Source: Lithacetigena sp037446255 [NCBI: Coprothermobacterota bacterium]
Lineage (GTDB): Bacteria; Coprothermobacterota; HKB111
DNA: 64,000 bases
Direction of reading: 5' to 3'
Assembly: GCA_037446255.1 (NCBI GenBank)
Contig: JBBIIY010000001.1
Span: 106,587 to 170,586, forward strand
A model generated the notes under the pieces. That model saw only the letters and a list, made by a program, of their open reading frames with translations. It did not search any database and was not told where the DNA came from. Shown here one piece after another: positions 56,559 to 64,000 of the stretch. Positions within the stretch are counted from its first letter, which is position 1; the number at the start of each line of letters is the position of its first letter. The position numbers were made by a program, and so were the translations under genes.

Positions 56559-58197
56559 ATTATCTTCACCCCAAGGAAAAGAATCAACCCCTTTTGAATT
56601 TTACTTCTGGGTTGCTGAAGACAGGATGGTAGAATTGACCAACCTGGTAAAAGTTGTCTGTCGCCATCATGGCGAGGAAGTAGTTTATTACGGTATTGTA
56701 GATGAGGTATTTCGCAGTTCAACCCTGTCAAGTATTTCCGATGATGTTCTCAGGTTTGACGGTAAACCGGAAAATAATTTACCAATTCACTCCCGAGGGC
56801 ATTTTTATGCTAAGGTTTTGGTTACCCGTATTGAACCGCTAATTCTCATACCACCAAGAGAGGAATCCTTCGTTTATCTGGCTGAAGATGAAGATTTAAT
56901 GAAAGTCTACTCCTTTGACTCTATAAAGAAGCCCCTGAAAGCAGGTTTTTTGCAGAATGGCTTCAGGGGACCTTCCACACCGGCCATAGTCAACCTTGAC
57001 TATATAGATGGTACTAATGGTGCGCATATTAATGTAAATGGTATAACCGGGGTAGCTACTAAAACCTCCTATTTATTATTTTTTATTAAAAGCTTTCTGG
57101 CTGAATGCCTGAAATATAATATAACTCATCCCTCTGGTGATAAAATGTCTATTAACCCCATTATCTTCAATTTGAAGGGTGAGGATTTAATGTGGCTGGA
57201 TAAAGAAAATATCAATCTAACCCCTGAAATTGTCAAGGAGTACGAGGCTCTTGATATATTACCTCAACCTTTTGAAAAAGTCAGTTTTTATGTACCTCGC
57301 AGGGTAGTAAACAATAAAGAGTCAATCACTCCTTTTAGCAGTAGATTGGATAGCGAAGTCATGCTCTGGAGTTTAAAAGAGATTAAAGAAAAGGATTTAT
57401 TGGAACATCTATATGCAGAGGATGACCTGCAGGATGAAAATTTTAGAGCTTCCCTGTATGCTGTAAATAAAATAATAGAAGAAGAGGAAAATATTACCAA
57501 TTTCAACTCTCTTATGAGTATGCTGAAAGAAAAGGGAAATGACCCACAACCTTTCGGTTTATATAAATCTTCTTTCCAGAGGTTTTTAAGGAGAACAGAA
57601 ACTGCCCTGGAAGAGTGTCGCTTCATAATATCCCGACGAATGGATAGCGGCTTTTCTATACCCTTTAAAGATTTGGAACCCGGTAAAACCCTGGTTATTG
57701 ACCTTCATAATTTAAAAGACAGGCCGGCCAGATTTGTGGTCGCTTCCCTTATTAAAGAAATACTGTATTTGAAGGAAATGGATCCTAAGTTTGAAAATCG
57801 GAAGTTCATAATTATGGTGGACGAACTGAACAAATTTGCTCCTAAAGTTGGGTATCATAATAATCCGGTAGCTGAATTGATCATTGACCTATCTCAGAGA
57901 GGGAGGTCCTTGGGGGTGTTTCTTTTTGGAGCACAACAGATGGCTTCCCAGGTCCACGATTCAGTGATTGGCAACTCAGCTTTGAGGGTGCTGGGTAATA
58001 CCGACCCGGTAGAATTATCCGGTGATGCTTATAGATTTTTAACTCATTCACAGAAAGAGCAGGTAATGAACCTGACCATTGGCAGTATGATGTTAAAACA
58101 GGTTGGTTTTAAGCAACCGATGGTTATAAAGTTTCCTTTTCCCTGTTTTGCTACCAGGCGCGAAGAAATAAAAGGGGAGATTACCGATTTATGGTAA
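56542..58197 (+). CDS. HerA-like DNA-translocating ATPase
   Basis: This 551-residue protein starts with a beta-barrel-like HAS domain and continues with a HerA/FtsK-type ATPase domain. Walker B is IIMVDELNKF near residue 422, and an arginine-finger region follows in LSQRGRSLGVFLFGAQQM. The P-loop near residue 167 reads GITGVATKTS, without the Gly before the Lys of the standard GxxxxGK(S/T). It would form a hexameric ring that unwinds or pumps DNA with NurA. TTG 56542 is chosen for its 6-nt spacing from GGAGG. It overlaps sbcD by 7 bp. Confidence 0.85.
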   Translation: MNLLGRLSSPQGKESTPFEFYFWVAEDRMVELTNLVKVVCRHHGEEVVYYGIVDEVFRSSTLSSISDDVLRFDGKPENNLPIHSRGHFYAKVLVTRIEPLILIPPREESFVYLAEDEDLMKVYSFDSIKKPLKAGFLQNGFRGPSTPAIVNLDYIDGTNGAHINVNGITGVATKTSYLLFFIKSFLAECLKYNITHPSGDKMSINPIIFNLKGEDLMWLDKENINLTPEIVKEYEALDILPQPFEKVSFYVPRRVVNNKESITPFSSRLDSEVMLWSLKEIKEKDLLEHLYAEDDLQDENFRASLYAVNKIIEEEENITNFNSLMSMLKEKGNDPQPFGLYKSSFQRFLRRTETALEECRFIISRRMDSGFSIPFKDLEPGKTLVIDLHNLKDRPARFVVASLIKEILYLKEMDPKFENRKFIIMVDELNKFAPKVGYHNNPVAELIIDLSQRGRSLGVFLFGAQQMASQVHDSVIGNSALRVLGNTDPVELSGDAYRFLTHSQKEQVMNLTIGSMMLKQVGFKQPMVIKFPFPCFATRREEIKGEITDLW

Positions 58198-59348
58198 GAT
58201 TCGTTCATATAGCAGATTTGCATTTAGGAAAGGAATGGTATGGCATTGATAGGACTCCTGGTATTATCAATTGTTTTGATCAGGTTACGGATTTTATAAA
58301 ACAGGAAAAAGTCCCTCTTTTATTAATAGCAGGCGATATTTTTGACAAGAAACTACCTTCCGGAGAAGCCTTAGAGTCCTTTTTTTCCCGTATCAAAACC
58401 CTATTAGAGCAAAAAGTGAAGATAGTTATGATTACCGGTAATCACGACTGGAACAAACTTCACGAGGTTTTTTCAATAATTGCCATATCCAATCCTTACT
58501 TGAAGATTCTAACTCGGGTTAATAAAGAATATCCCGTTATGGTTCTCAATGAACCTGAAGTGCAGATAATTCCCTTTCCTTACCCTGATAGAGGGAGATT
58601 GGAAGGGGAAATTTACCAAGCACAGGGCTCTCTGAATATCAGTGCTAAAGTATCAACCTTGTTTGGCAATTACTTGATAAGAGCAAAAAGTTATCTCAAT
58701 AATAAATTACCTTCAATTCTGTTAGCTCATATTGGAGTAGAAAATGGATTGTTAAGCAGTGAAAGAATGTTATCCCTGGAAGATGAACCGCTTTTAGCCC
58801 AGAGGGATATGCCATCCTGGACCACCTATAACGCTTTCGGTCATTTACACAGGAAACAGGAGATCAGGTGCGATACTCCTTCTTTTTATGCTGGTAGTCT
58901 GGAGAGATTGGATTTCAGCGAAACTGATCATGAAAAAGGGTTCTTTTATGTAGAGATGGAAAATAGCCGCGTAAAACCGGAATACATTAAAATCAAGTCT
59001 AGCCTTATGTATGACATAGAATTGAAGTCTCCCGATAAAATTGACAGTTTGTTAATCAGCCACCCCAACATTAAAAATGCCTATCTAAAACTTTCAGTTT
59101 TATTGAAGGATTCCGATTCTCTACAGGAGGTCAGGGAAAAAGTATTCTCAATGTTTCCCAAACTGGTTAATTTTGAGCCTATAAGGTTAGAAACTGAATA
59201 TCAAGGTTTATGGGAACCCGTTTTAACTTATTCTAACCCCTTGCTGGCTTTTGAAAATTACCTTCAGGAAAAGAACCTGGATGAAGAATTTAAAAACACA
59301 CTCGTGGTTACCCTTAAAGAAATCATAAAGGAAATAGAGGAAAAATGA
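58191..59348 (+). CDS. sbcD: DNA repair exonuclease SbcD (Mre11)
   Basis: This 385-residue metallophosphoesterase has the five Mre11 motifs in order: HIADLHLGKEW at the start, IAGDIFD near residue 46, ITGNHDW near 83, LLAHIG near 180 and AFGHLHRKQ near 216. With SbcC it processes DNA ends and hairpins. It overlaps herA by 7 bp and sbcC by 4 bp. Confidence 0.96.
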   Translation: MVRFVHIADLHLGKEWYGIDRTPGIINCFDQVTDFIKQEKVPLLLIAGDIFDKKLPSGEALESFFSRIKTLLEQKVKIVMITGNHDWNKLHEVFSIIAISNPYLKILTRVNKEYPVMVLNEPEVQIIPFPYPDRGRLEGEIYQAQGSLNISAKVSTLFGNYLIRAKSYLNNKLPSILLAHIGVENGLLSSERMLSLEDEPLLAQRDMPSWTTYNAFGHLHRKQEIRCDTPSFYAGSLERLDFSETDHEKGFFYVEMENSRVKPEYIKIKSSLMYDIELKSPDKIDSLLISHPNIKNAYLKLSVLLKDSDSLQEVREKVFSMFPKLVNFEPIRLETEYQGLWEPVLTYSNPLLAFENYLQEKNLDEEFKNTLVVTLKEIIKEIEEK

Positions 59349-61633
59349 TTCCCCGGAAGTTAGAAATTGAAGGGTTTTTAGCTTATAGAAACAAGGTATC
59401 GCTTGACTTTACCACTTTTCAATACGGGGTAATCGTGGGTGAGAATGGGGCAGGCAAGTCGTCTCTACTGGATGCCATCCTGTTTGCCTTATATGGAAAA
59501 GCCCGGGACGCAGAAAAGATGGACGATTTAATTAATGAAAGGTCTGAAAAGGCTACAGTTTCCTATGAATTCAAAGTGGGAGATGACGCTTACAAGGTGG
59601 TCAGGGAGAAGGAAAGAAACGGGGATTCTCGAATCTTTTTTTATAAATATGACTCTGATTTCCGAATGTTTAAGCCAACCGGACACCGGGGGATTAAACC
59701 TAATGAAGAAGCGATTATAAAAGTCGTTGGTCTGGATTATGAAACTTTTACTTCCTCAGCACTGTTGATTCAGGGTAAAAGCGATAAATTTCTTTCAGCA
59801 AAACCTTCGGAAAGAAAAAATGTATTATCTGAAATTCTTGGGTTAAATATTTATGAAAATATTCGCGCGAAAGCAGCAGAATATCTTAGACAGTTAATAA
59901 AAGAGCTCTCAACTGTAAATATTGACCTTTCCGGGTTGCAAGGTATTAACGAGGAATTCCTGAAGGAAATACAGGTTTCTCTGGATGGGAAAAATAATGA
60001 TTTAACTGACACCAGGGATGTCCTTGAACAGATAAAACATAATCTGAAACATCTTGAAAATAAAGAAAGGGTTGAAAACGAATTAAAAGAGAATACTGCA
60101 AAATTGGAAAATTGTAACCTTATACTGAATCGTAAAGAAGAGATAATTAAAGACTACAATTTATTTCAAGATTCAGTTAAAATATACCCTCACCTATTGA
60201 TGGTAAAAAACCTGAAAGAGGATGTGCAGAAGTTAGAAGATAATCTTGCTGGGGAAATAAAAAGCCAGGAATTATCTGTTAATAATATTATTCACTGCCG
60301 ACAAAAACTCTCTGCCCTGGAAGCTGACTTCCAAAAGCAAAGTGAAGAGTTAAAAAATATACGCGATGATTACTCTGAAAAAGAAGGTGCCATCAAAAAA
60401 TTAAATCAGGATGAATCAAAACTTAAACAGCGGATAGATACTCTTAAAGGGAAAGATATCTGTCCTTTATGCGGTGGAGAATTGACCACTGAAAACAAAG
60501 GTCATTTACAAAATGAACTTAGCGAAATAAACCTGGAATTGTCCAGATTATCTACGGAAAAAGATGGCTTAGGCGAGAGGTTAACACTTTCTGAGAAAGG
60601 TTTCAAAGCAGTTTCAGCTGAATTGACTGGAATCAGGAATGAATATATTTCATATGAAATAAAAATTCAAACCCTGGAGAATAATATTGAGAAAATAAAA
60701 CAGGATATTGAAGAAAAGAATACCAGCATTAATAAAGAGCAAGAGGTACTCGTGGTAGAAAAGAATAAGGGTAATCAGGCAATTGGTTTACCCCTAAAAG
60801 AGATAGAAAGCAAAATAAGACAAAAAGAAATTGCTAATTTATATCAAGAAGTCATAACAGCTGAAAAACAGAAACAGGATTTACAGGAAAGAATCGATAA
60901 ATTAACTGTATCGCAACAGGAACTAATTCAACAGGTAACTCTTCTTAAAAATCACTCTTTTGAGGTTAAGGTGCTTGATTCCTGGTTAACTGATAAACAA
61001 AATCATTTAAATAATTTAGAAAAAGAGAAAGAAGCTCTTCTGAAGAAATTAGCAGTTAGTGAAGAATTATTAAAAAATAAAATACGTTTAACTGCTCGGA
61101 AAACAGAGCTTGACCAAAAGGAAACTATTTACTCTTTTATCAGTAAAGCATTTTCCAGTGAAAATATACAAACCATGGTAGTCAAAAAAGCTTTATACGA
61201 TATAGAACATCACTCCAGCAATTTATTGAAAAGGTTATCCAATGATAGGTTGTCCCTTGATTTTAAAGCAACCGGTTCACTGGATAAACTGGACATTTCC
61301 GTTAGGGATTCATATAGTCAAAAAATAAGAAAATATGAGCTTTTAAGCGGTGGAGAGAAATTTAGAACCGATATAAGCATAGCTCTGGGAATTGGCAGGT
61401 ATGTATCCAGCATTTCCAATAGAGTAATTGAGTGTATCTTTATTGATGAAGGTTTTGGTTCCCTGGATAAGTTGGGGAGAGAGTCACTGATTGAAGTGGT
61501 AAGGAGTTTGAAGAACGAAATCAAAATGATTTTAATAATAACTCACCTGGAAGATATAGCTGAGGCTTTTCCTGTTCAAATAAAGGTCAAAAGAGAATTT
61601 AACAATGATGTATCTGTGAGTTTAACAGTATAA
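59345..61633 (+). CDS. sbcC: DNA repair ATPase SbcC (Rad50)
   Basis: This 762-residue SMC-like ATPase has Walker A GENGAGKSSLLDA near residue 33, two long coiled-coil arms, a zinc hook CPLCG at about residues 372-376, the ABC signature LSGGEKFRTDIS near 665 and Walker B CIFIDEGFGSLD near 697. The short arms give a length closer to archaeal Rad50 than to the 1,000-residue SbcC of many bacteria. It is the last gene of the operon. Confidence 0.96.
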   Translation: MIPRKLEIEGFLAYRNKVSLDFTTFQYGVIVGENGAGKSSLLDAILFALYGKARDAEKMDDLINERSEKATVSYEFKVGDDAYKVVREKERNGDSRIFFYKYDSDFRMFKPTGHRGIKPNEEAIIKVVGLDYETFTSSALLIQGKSDKFLSAKPSERKNVLSEILGLNIYENIRAKAAEYLRQLIKELSTVNIDLSGLQGINEEFLKEIQVSLDGKNNDLTDTRDVLEQIKHNLKHLENKERVENELKENTAKLENCNLILNRKEEIIKDYNLFQDSVKIYPHLLMVKNLKEDVQKLEDNLAGEIKSQELSVNNIIHCRQKLSALEADFQKQSEELKNIRDDYSEKEGAIKKLNQDESKLKQRIDTLKGKDICPLCGGELTTENKGHLQNELSEINLELSRLSTEKDGLGERLTLSEKGFKAVSAELTGIRNEYISYEIKIQTLENNIEKIKQDIEEKNTSINKEQEVLVVEKNKGNQAIGLPLKEIESKIRQKEIANLYQEVITAEKQKQDLQERIDKLTVSQQELIQQVTLLKNHSFEVKVLDSWLTDKQNHLNNLEKEKEALLKKLAVSEELLKNKIRLTARKTELDQKETIYSFISKAFSSENIQTMVVKKALYDIEHHSSNLLKRLSNDRLSLDFKATGSLDKLDISVRDSYSQKIRKYELLSGGEKFRTDISIALGIGRYVSSISNRVIECIFIDEGFGSLDKLGRESLIEVVRSLKNEIKMILIITHLEDIAEAFPVQIKVKREFNNDVSVSLTV

Positions 61634-61699
61634 TTTGGCTATTTTTCCTTAAAATATAGTTTGTTTTTTTATAATTATTTATAATCTGGAGGTTTTATT

Positions 61700-62887
61700 A
61701 TGTTAAGTACGGAACCAATACTTCGTGGCACCTGGGCGGAGATAAACCTGGGTAAAATTAAAACCAACCTTATCAAAGTAAAGGCGATTCTTAAACCTAA
61801 AACCAAGTTGATTGCGGTGGTTAAAGCTAATGCTTATGGACATGGGGCTCCGATAATCGCTCAAGCCATGGAAAAAGCTGGAGCAGATATGTTTGGAGTG
61901 GTTACCGTGGGTGAAGCTATGGACCTGATAAACTATGGAATTACCAAGCCTATCATCATATTTGGCTATATACCTCCAGAAGCTGCCCGGTTGGTTATAC
62001 AAAATGAGCTTCGAGTTACACTTTTTGATGATAAATTACTGCAAAGCCTGGTTAAAGAATCCCTCAATATAGGAAAAAAAGCCATTGTGCATATTAAAGT
62101 GGAGACCGGTTTAACCAGATGGGGTTTAAATCCAGAATCTGTGGTTTCCTTTATAAAGAAAGCAGCAGTTTTCAAAGAAATTGAAATTGAAGGAGTATAT
62201 TCTCATTTTGCTTCTGCTGATGAAGAAAATAAGGATTACACCTACCAGCAATTTGAACTGTTTAATAAAACTTTAAGTCAGATAGAAAAAGCAGGAGTTC
62301 ACATACCCATGAAGCATATCGCTAATGCTTCGGCAACAGTTGACTTACCGGAAACTCATCTTGATGCGGTTAGACCGGGTATTATTCTGTACGGATACGA
62401 ACCCTCAAAAGTAGTCTTGAATCCCTCAGGAGTTGAACCTGCTCTTCAACTGAAATCCCAGGTGGGAAGGGTGCTTAAAGTTGAACCAGGCACTTCAGTA
62501 AGTTACGGCAGAACCTGGATAGCAGAAAAAAGTTCAGTAATTGCTACTTTACCCATTGGTTATGCTGATGGATACCGCCGCGAGCTATCCAATAAAGGAA
62601 AAGTGTTAATCAAGGGGACTAAGTTGACTGTTGCAGGTAGGGTTAATATGGATACCTTGATGGTGGATGCTTCTCCTGTTTCATCTATAACCGAAGGAGA
62701 CGAAGGGATAATAATCGGTAGTCAGGGAAAAGAAACATTATGGGCTGATGAAATAGGTGCCCTTTTAGGGACTAACGCTAATGAGGTACTGGTTAATATT
62801 GGATACAGGATACCCCGATTATACTATGACGAAGGCAAGTTGATTGGAACCTTATCCCCCATGGGAGGGTATTATTCAAAGAGATAG
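61700..62887 (+). CDS. alr: Alanine racemase
   Basis: This 395-residue PLP enzyme makes D-alanine for the cell wall. The PLP lysine is in AVVKANAYGHG near residue 40 and the catalytic Tyr in VSYGRTW near residue 275; the late VNMDTLMVD segment is also typical. TGGAGG precedes the ATG. It is the last protein gene before a repeat-containing spacer and tRNA cluster. Confidence 0.97.
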   Translation: MLSTEPILRGTWAEINLGKIKTNLIKVKAILKPKTKLIAVVKANAYGHGAPIIAQAMEKAGADMFGVVTVGEAMDLINYGITKPIIIFGYIPPEAARLVIQNELRVTLFDDKLLQSLVKESLNIGKKAIVHIKVETGLTRWGLNPESVVSFIKKAAVFKEIEIEGVYSHFASADEENKDYTYQQFELFNKTLSQIEKAGVHIPMKHIANASATVDLPETHLDAVRPGIILYGYEPSKVVLNPSGVEPALQLKSQVGRVLKVEPGTSVSYGRTWIAEKSSVIATLPIGYADGYRRELSNKGKVLIKGTKLTVAGRVNMDTLMVDASPVSSITEGDEGIIIGSQGKETLWADEIGALLGTNANEVLVNIGYRIPRLYYDEGKLIGTLSPMGGYYSKR

Positions 62888-62906
62888 TACACTATTTTTT
62901 GGAATT

Positions 62907-62919
62907 GGGGACAGTCCCC
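62907..62919. repeat. Short palindrome GGGGAC-A-GTCCCC
   Basis: A perfect 6-bp inverted repeat with a single central base in the spacer after alr. Similar GGGGACAGTCCCC units occur in REP-like repeats of other genomes. It is not followed by a T-run, so it is not a good terminator. Confidence 0.6.
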
Positions 62920-62934
62920 TTGGCCACCTCACTT

Positions 62935-62975
62935 TGTCTTTGCGAGACTTCTGAAAGAAGTCGTGGTAATCATCT
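62935..62975. repeat. REP/MITE-like palindromic repeat, copy 1
   Basis: It contains GACTTCT-GAA-AGAAGTC (62946-62962) between TGTCTTTGCGAG and CGTGGTAATC. Outer parts match copy 2 at 63049-63085 while the stem sequences differ, typical of a dispersed palindromic repeat family. Confidence 0.6.
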
Positions 62976-63048
62976 TACTTCCCCTTCTTTGTTTCTTTCA
63001 CTTTTTTGTCATTTACGGAAATCTTCATCCAGAATCTCCTCTTTCCCC

Positions 63049-63085
63049 TGTCATTACGGAGAACTTAAGGTTCTGTGGTAATCTA
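63049..63085. repeat. REP/MITE-like palindromic repeat, copy 2
   Basis: It contains AGAAC-N5-GTTCT between TGTCATTACGG and GTGGTAATCT. The flanks match copy 1. The rest of the 62888-63231 gap shows no gene. Confidence 0.6.
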
Positions 63086-63190
63086 ATTTCCTTCTTCTAC
63101 TGGAAGGGAGAGGACGAGGGGAGGGTGCTGTTATGTTGGTGGTAAAAATATCTGGTTTTCTTGATGAAATATGATATTTTGCTCAAAATC

Positions 63191-63219
63191 TTGACTTAAG
63201 CGGTGGTTTTGTGTAAAAT
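63191..63219 (+). promoter_or_regulatory. Promoter of the His-Arg-Arg-Lys tRNA cluster
   Basis: TTGACT (63191-63196), a 17-bp spacer and TAAAAT (63214-63219) lie just upstream of tRNA-His. Confidence 0.8.
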
Positions 63220-63231
63220 TTAGTGCTTGAC

Positions 63232-63308
63232 GGTGGGCGTAGCTCAACGGTTAGAGCATTGGACTGTGGATCCAGAGGTTGGGGGTTCGAATCCCCTCGC
63301 TCACCCCA
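63232..63308 (+). tRNA. tRNA-His (GTG)
   Basis: A tRNA of 77 nt including the extra G-1 at 63232 that pairs with C73, the hallmark of tRNA-His. Anticodon loop CTGTGGA gives GTG. CCA is encoded. Confidence 0.96.
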
Positions 63309-63314
63309 GTTAAA

Positions 63315-63390
63315 GCGCCCATAGCTCAATGGATAGAGCGGTGGAGTCCTAATCCGCAGGCTGCAGGTTCAAGTCCTGCTGGGCGCACCA
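63315..63390 (+). tRNA. tRNA-Arg (CCT)
   Basis: A 76-nt tRNA has acceptor GCGCCCA with TGGGCGC, anticodon loop GTCCTAA (anticodon CCT) and encoded CCA. It reads AGG. Confidence 0.95.
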
Positions 63391-63399
63391 TTTACCTAT

Positions 63400-63472
63400 G
63401 CGCCCATAGCTCAATGGATAGAGCGTCGGACTTCGGATCCGTAGGCTGGGGGTTCAAGTCCTCCTGGGCGCA
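63400..63472 (+). tRNA. tRNA-Arg (TCG), CCA not encoded
   Basis: A 73-nt tRNA has acceptor GCGCCCA with TGGGCGC and anticodon loop CTTCGGA (anticodon TCG). The sequence after the discriminator base reads CTA, so CCA must be added by an enzyme. The anticodon stem has one U:U mismatch at its base. Confidence 0.92.
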
Positions 63473-63485
63473 CTAAAAAAAATAT

Positions 63486-63561
63486 GGGCCGTTAGCTCAG
63501 TCGGTAGAGCACTTGCCTTTTAAGCAAGGGGTCGAAGGTCCGAGTCCTTCACGGCTCACCA
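63486..63561 (+). tRNA. tRNA-Lys (TTT)
   Basis: A 76-nt tRNA has acceptor GGGCCGT with ACGGCTC (one G:U pair), anticodon loop CTTTTAA (anticodon TTT) and encoded CCA. Confidence 0.96.
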
Positions 63562-63836
63562 TGTTTTATCCTCCACTTATATTCTACCTTGTTATTCCTT
63601 GGACTCTTACTTTCACGGTTCTTGCAGTATTTCTTAAGTCTTTTCTTTTTCCACAAATCTACGTTTTCCTTGGTGACCATAGGTCCTTACTTCTTCATGT
63701 TAGACAGAGGTTTTTTCCGAATATTTCATGAATATTTTTTTTTGAATTCCTTCCTAAAATGGAATCTGCAAATTGTAAAAGTTATTGCCAATGGGAAAAG
63801 TCGTGGATGCTTGGATAAAAACCAGAAAAGTTGTAT
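63562..63836. other. Gap without recognised gene
   Basis: This stretch between tRNA-Lys and the broken radical-SAM fragment holds no gene, tRNA or terminator that I can support. Open frames here overlap a tRNA or have no family features. It may contain remnants of the neighbouring broken gene. Confidence 0.4.
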
Positions 63837-64000
63837 TCATATACAAATATTTTTCTCCCACTCTTTTGGAAGCATTGTTGCTACTGTTAATAATCCCAAT
63901 GGTGGGTGAGTTGCCTTTTTGGAGATAAATTTTAAGGCATACTTAAAACTCCAGAAAGTATCGGGGTATTTTGGATAACGTTTCCAGCATAAAAGAAGTT
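63837..64000 (-). pseudogene. Fragment of B12-binding radical SAM protein gene, broken
   Basis: On the minus strand the frame entering from the right edge reads RYPKYPDTFWSFKYALKF and continues to KKATHPPLGLLTVATMLP, then stops at TGA 63839-63837. This closely resembles the conserved N-terminus of a family of cobalamin-binding radical SAM proteins (often with DUF4070). An intact member would continue for hundreds of residues. After the stop, an ATG in a shifted frame reads MNTTF, similar to the next family residues, so a frameshift near 63840 is likely. The following sequence does not match, suggesting further decay. The start lies outside the window. Confidence 0.65.

Noticed and set aside
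63279-63476. Open frame spanning three tRNA genes
   Set aside because: It runs through tRNA-His and both tRNA-Arg genes, which are well supported.
63589-63909. 106-codon plus-strand frame at the right end
   Set aside because: It overlaps the minus-strand radical SAM fragment, is rich in Phe and Leu from T-runs and matches no family.

Overview
This is an AT-rich bacterial chromosome segment, almost fully coding, with short intergenic gaps, many 1-35 bp gene overlaps and frequent TTG/GTG starts. The division genes are of the SepF / small-basic-protein / paired DUF881 type and no ftsA is present. This points to a Gram-positive-like lineage (Clostridia-grade Bacillota or an allied candidate phylum such as Atribacterota); the window cannot settle the species. 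Several genes are typical of thermophiles and archaea: a NurA-HerA-Mre11-Rad50 operon, a branched-chain polyamine synthase (BpsA family), a cupin-type glucose-6-phosphate isomerase and a PF04008 protein. A thermophilic or thermophile-derived anaerobe is therefore likely, as inference.

Layout. 1-4483: dipeptide/oligopeptide ABC importer, cut at the left edge, with a hairpin between the binding-protein gene and the permease genes. 4519-11900 (minus strand): polysaccharide deacetylase, groES-groEL, a MarR regulator with its MATE exporter, and a thiolase plus two-subunit CoA-transferase for acetoacetyl-CoA metabolism. 11988-15182: QueT-like transporter, PF04008 protein and feoAB iron uptake. 15377-23154: operon with HD protein, M23 peptidase, tdk, prfA, prmC, a thioredoxin-reductase-like protein, a PP2C phosphatase and a Ser/Thr kinase with a beta-propeller. 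23181-27841: methylthioadenosine salvage (mtaD-mtnP-mtnA), a small membrane protein and nagA. 27847-34392: EamA transporter, pgi-trpS, cold-shock protein, a second nucleoside deaminase with a nucleoside hydrolase, and an AEC carrier.

34555-47990 is the division and cell wall cluster: mraZ, rsmH, ftsL-like, PBP, murE, mraY, ftsW, murG, murB, ftsQ-like, two DUF881 genes, sbp, ftsZ, a HlyD-like gene and sepF. It lacks murF, murD, murC and ftsA. 48034-48772 holds tRNA-Ser, tRNA-Arg(ACG), tadA and tRNA-Ser; the end of tadA lies inside the last tRNA. 49061-50269 encodes a bestrophin-like membrane protein and a cupin. 50339-51400 is bpsA, divergent from a nine-gene overlapping operon (51419-61633): acpS, nnr, a C26 amidohydrolase, uppP, rsmI, nurA, herA, sbcD and sbcC. 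Then come alr, a repeat-bearing spacer, a four-gene tRNA cluster (His, Arg, Arg, Lys), and at the right edge a broken radical-SAM gene fragment.

Links between regions: polyamine synthesis by BpsA releases methylthioadenosine, which mtaD-mtnP-mtnA can recycle. The MtnP residues suggest it acts after deamination. BpsA, AcpS and AEC starts lie 8 nt after a -10 hexamer, suggesting leaderless mRNAs. The best candidates for new biology are the tadA/tRNA overlap, the leaderless divergent promoter, the bacterial NurA-HerA-SbcDC operon with its altered HerA P-loop, and the HAD-type kinase-propeller protein.
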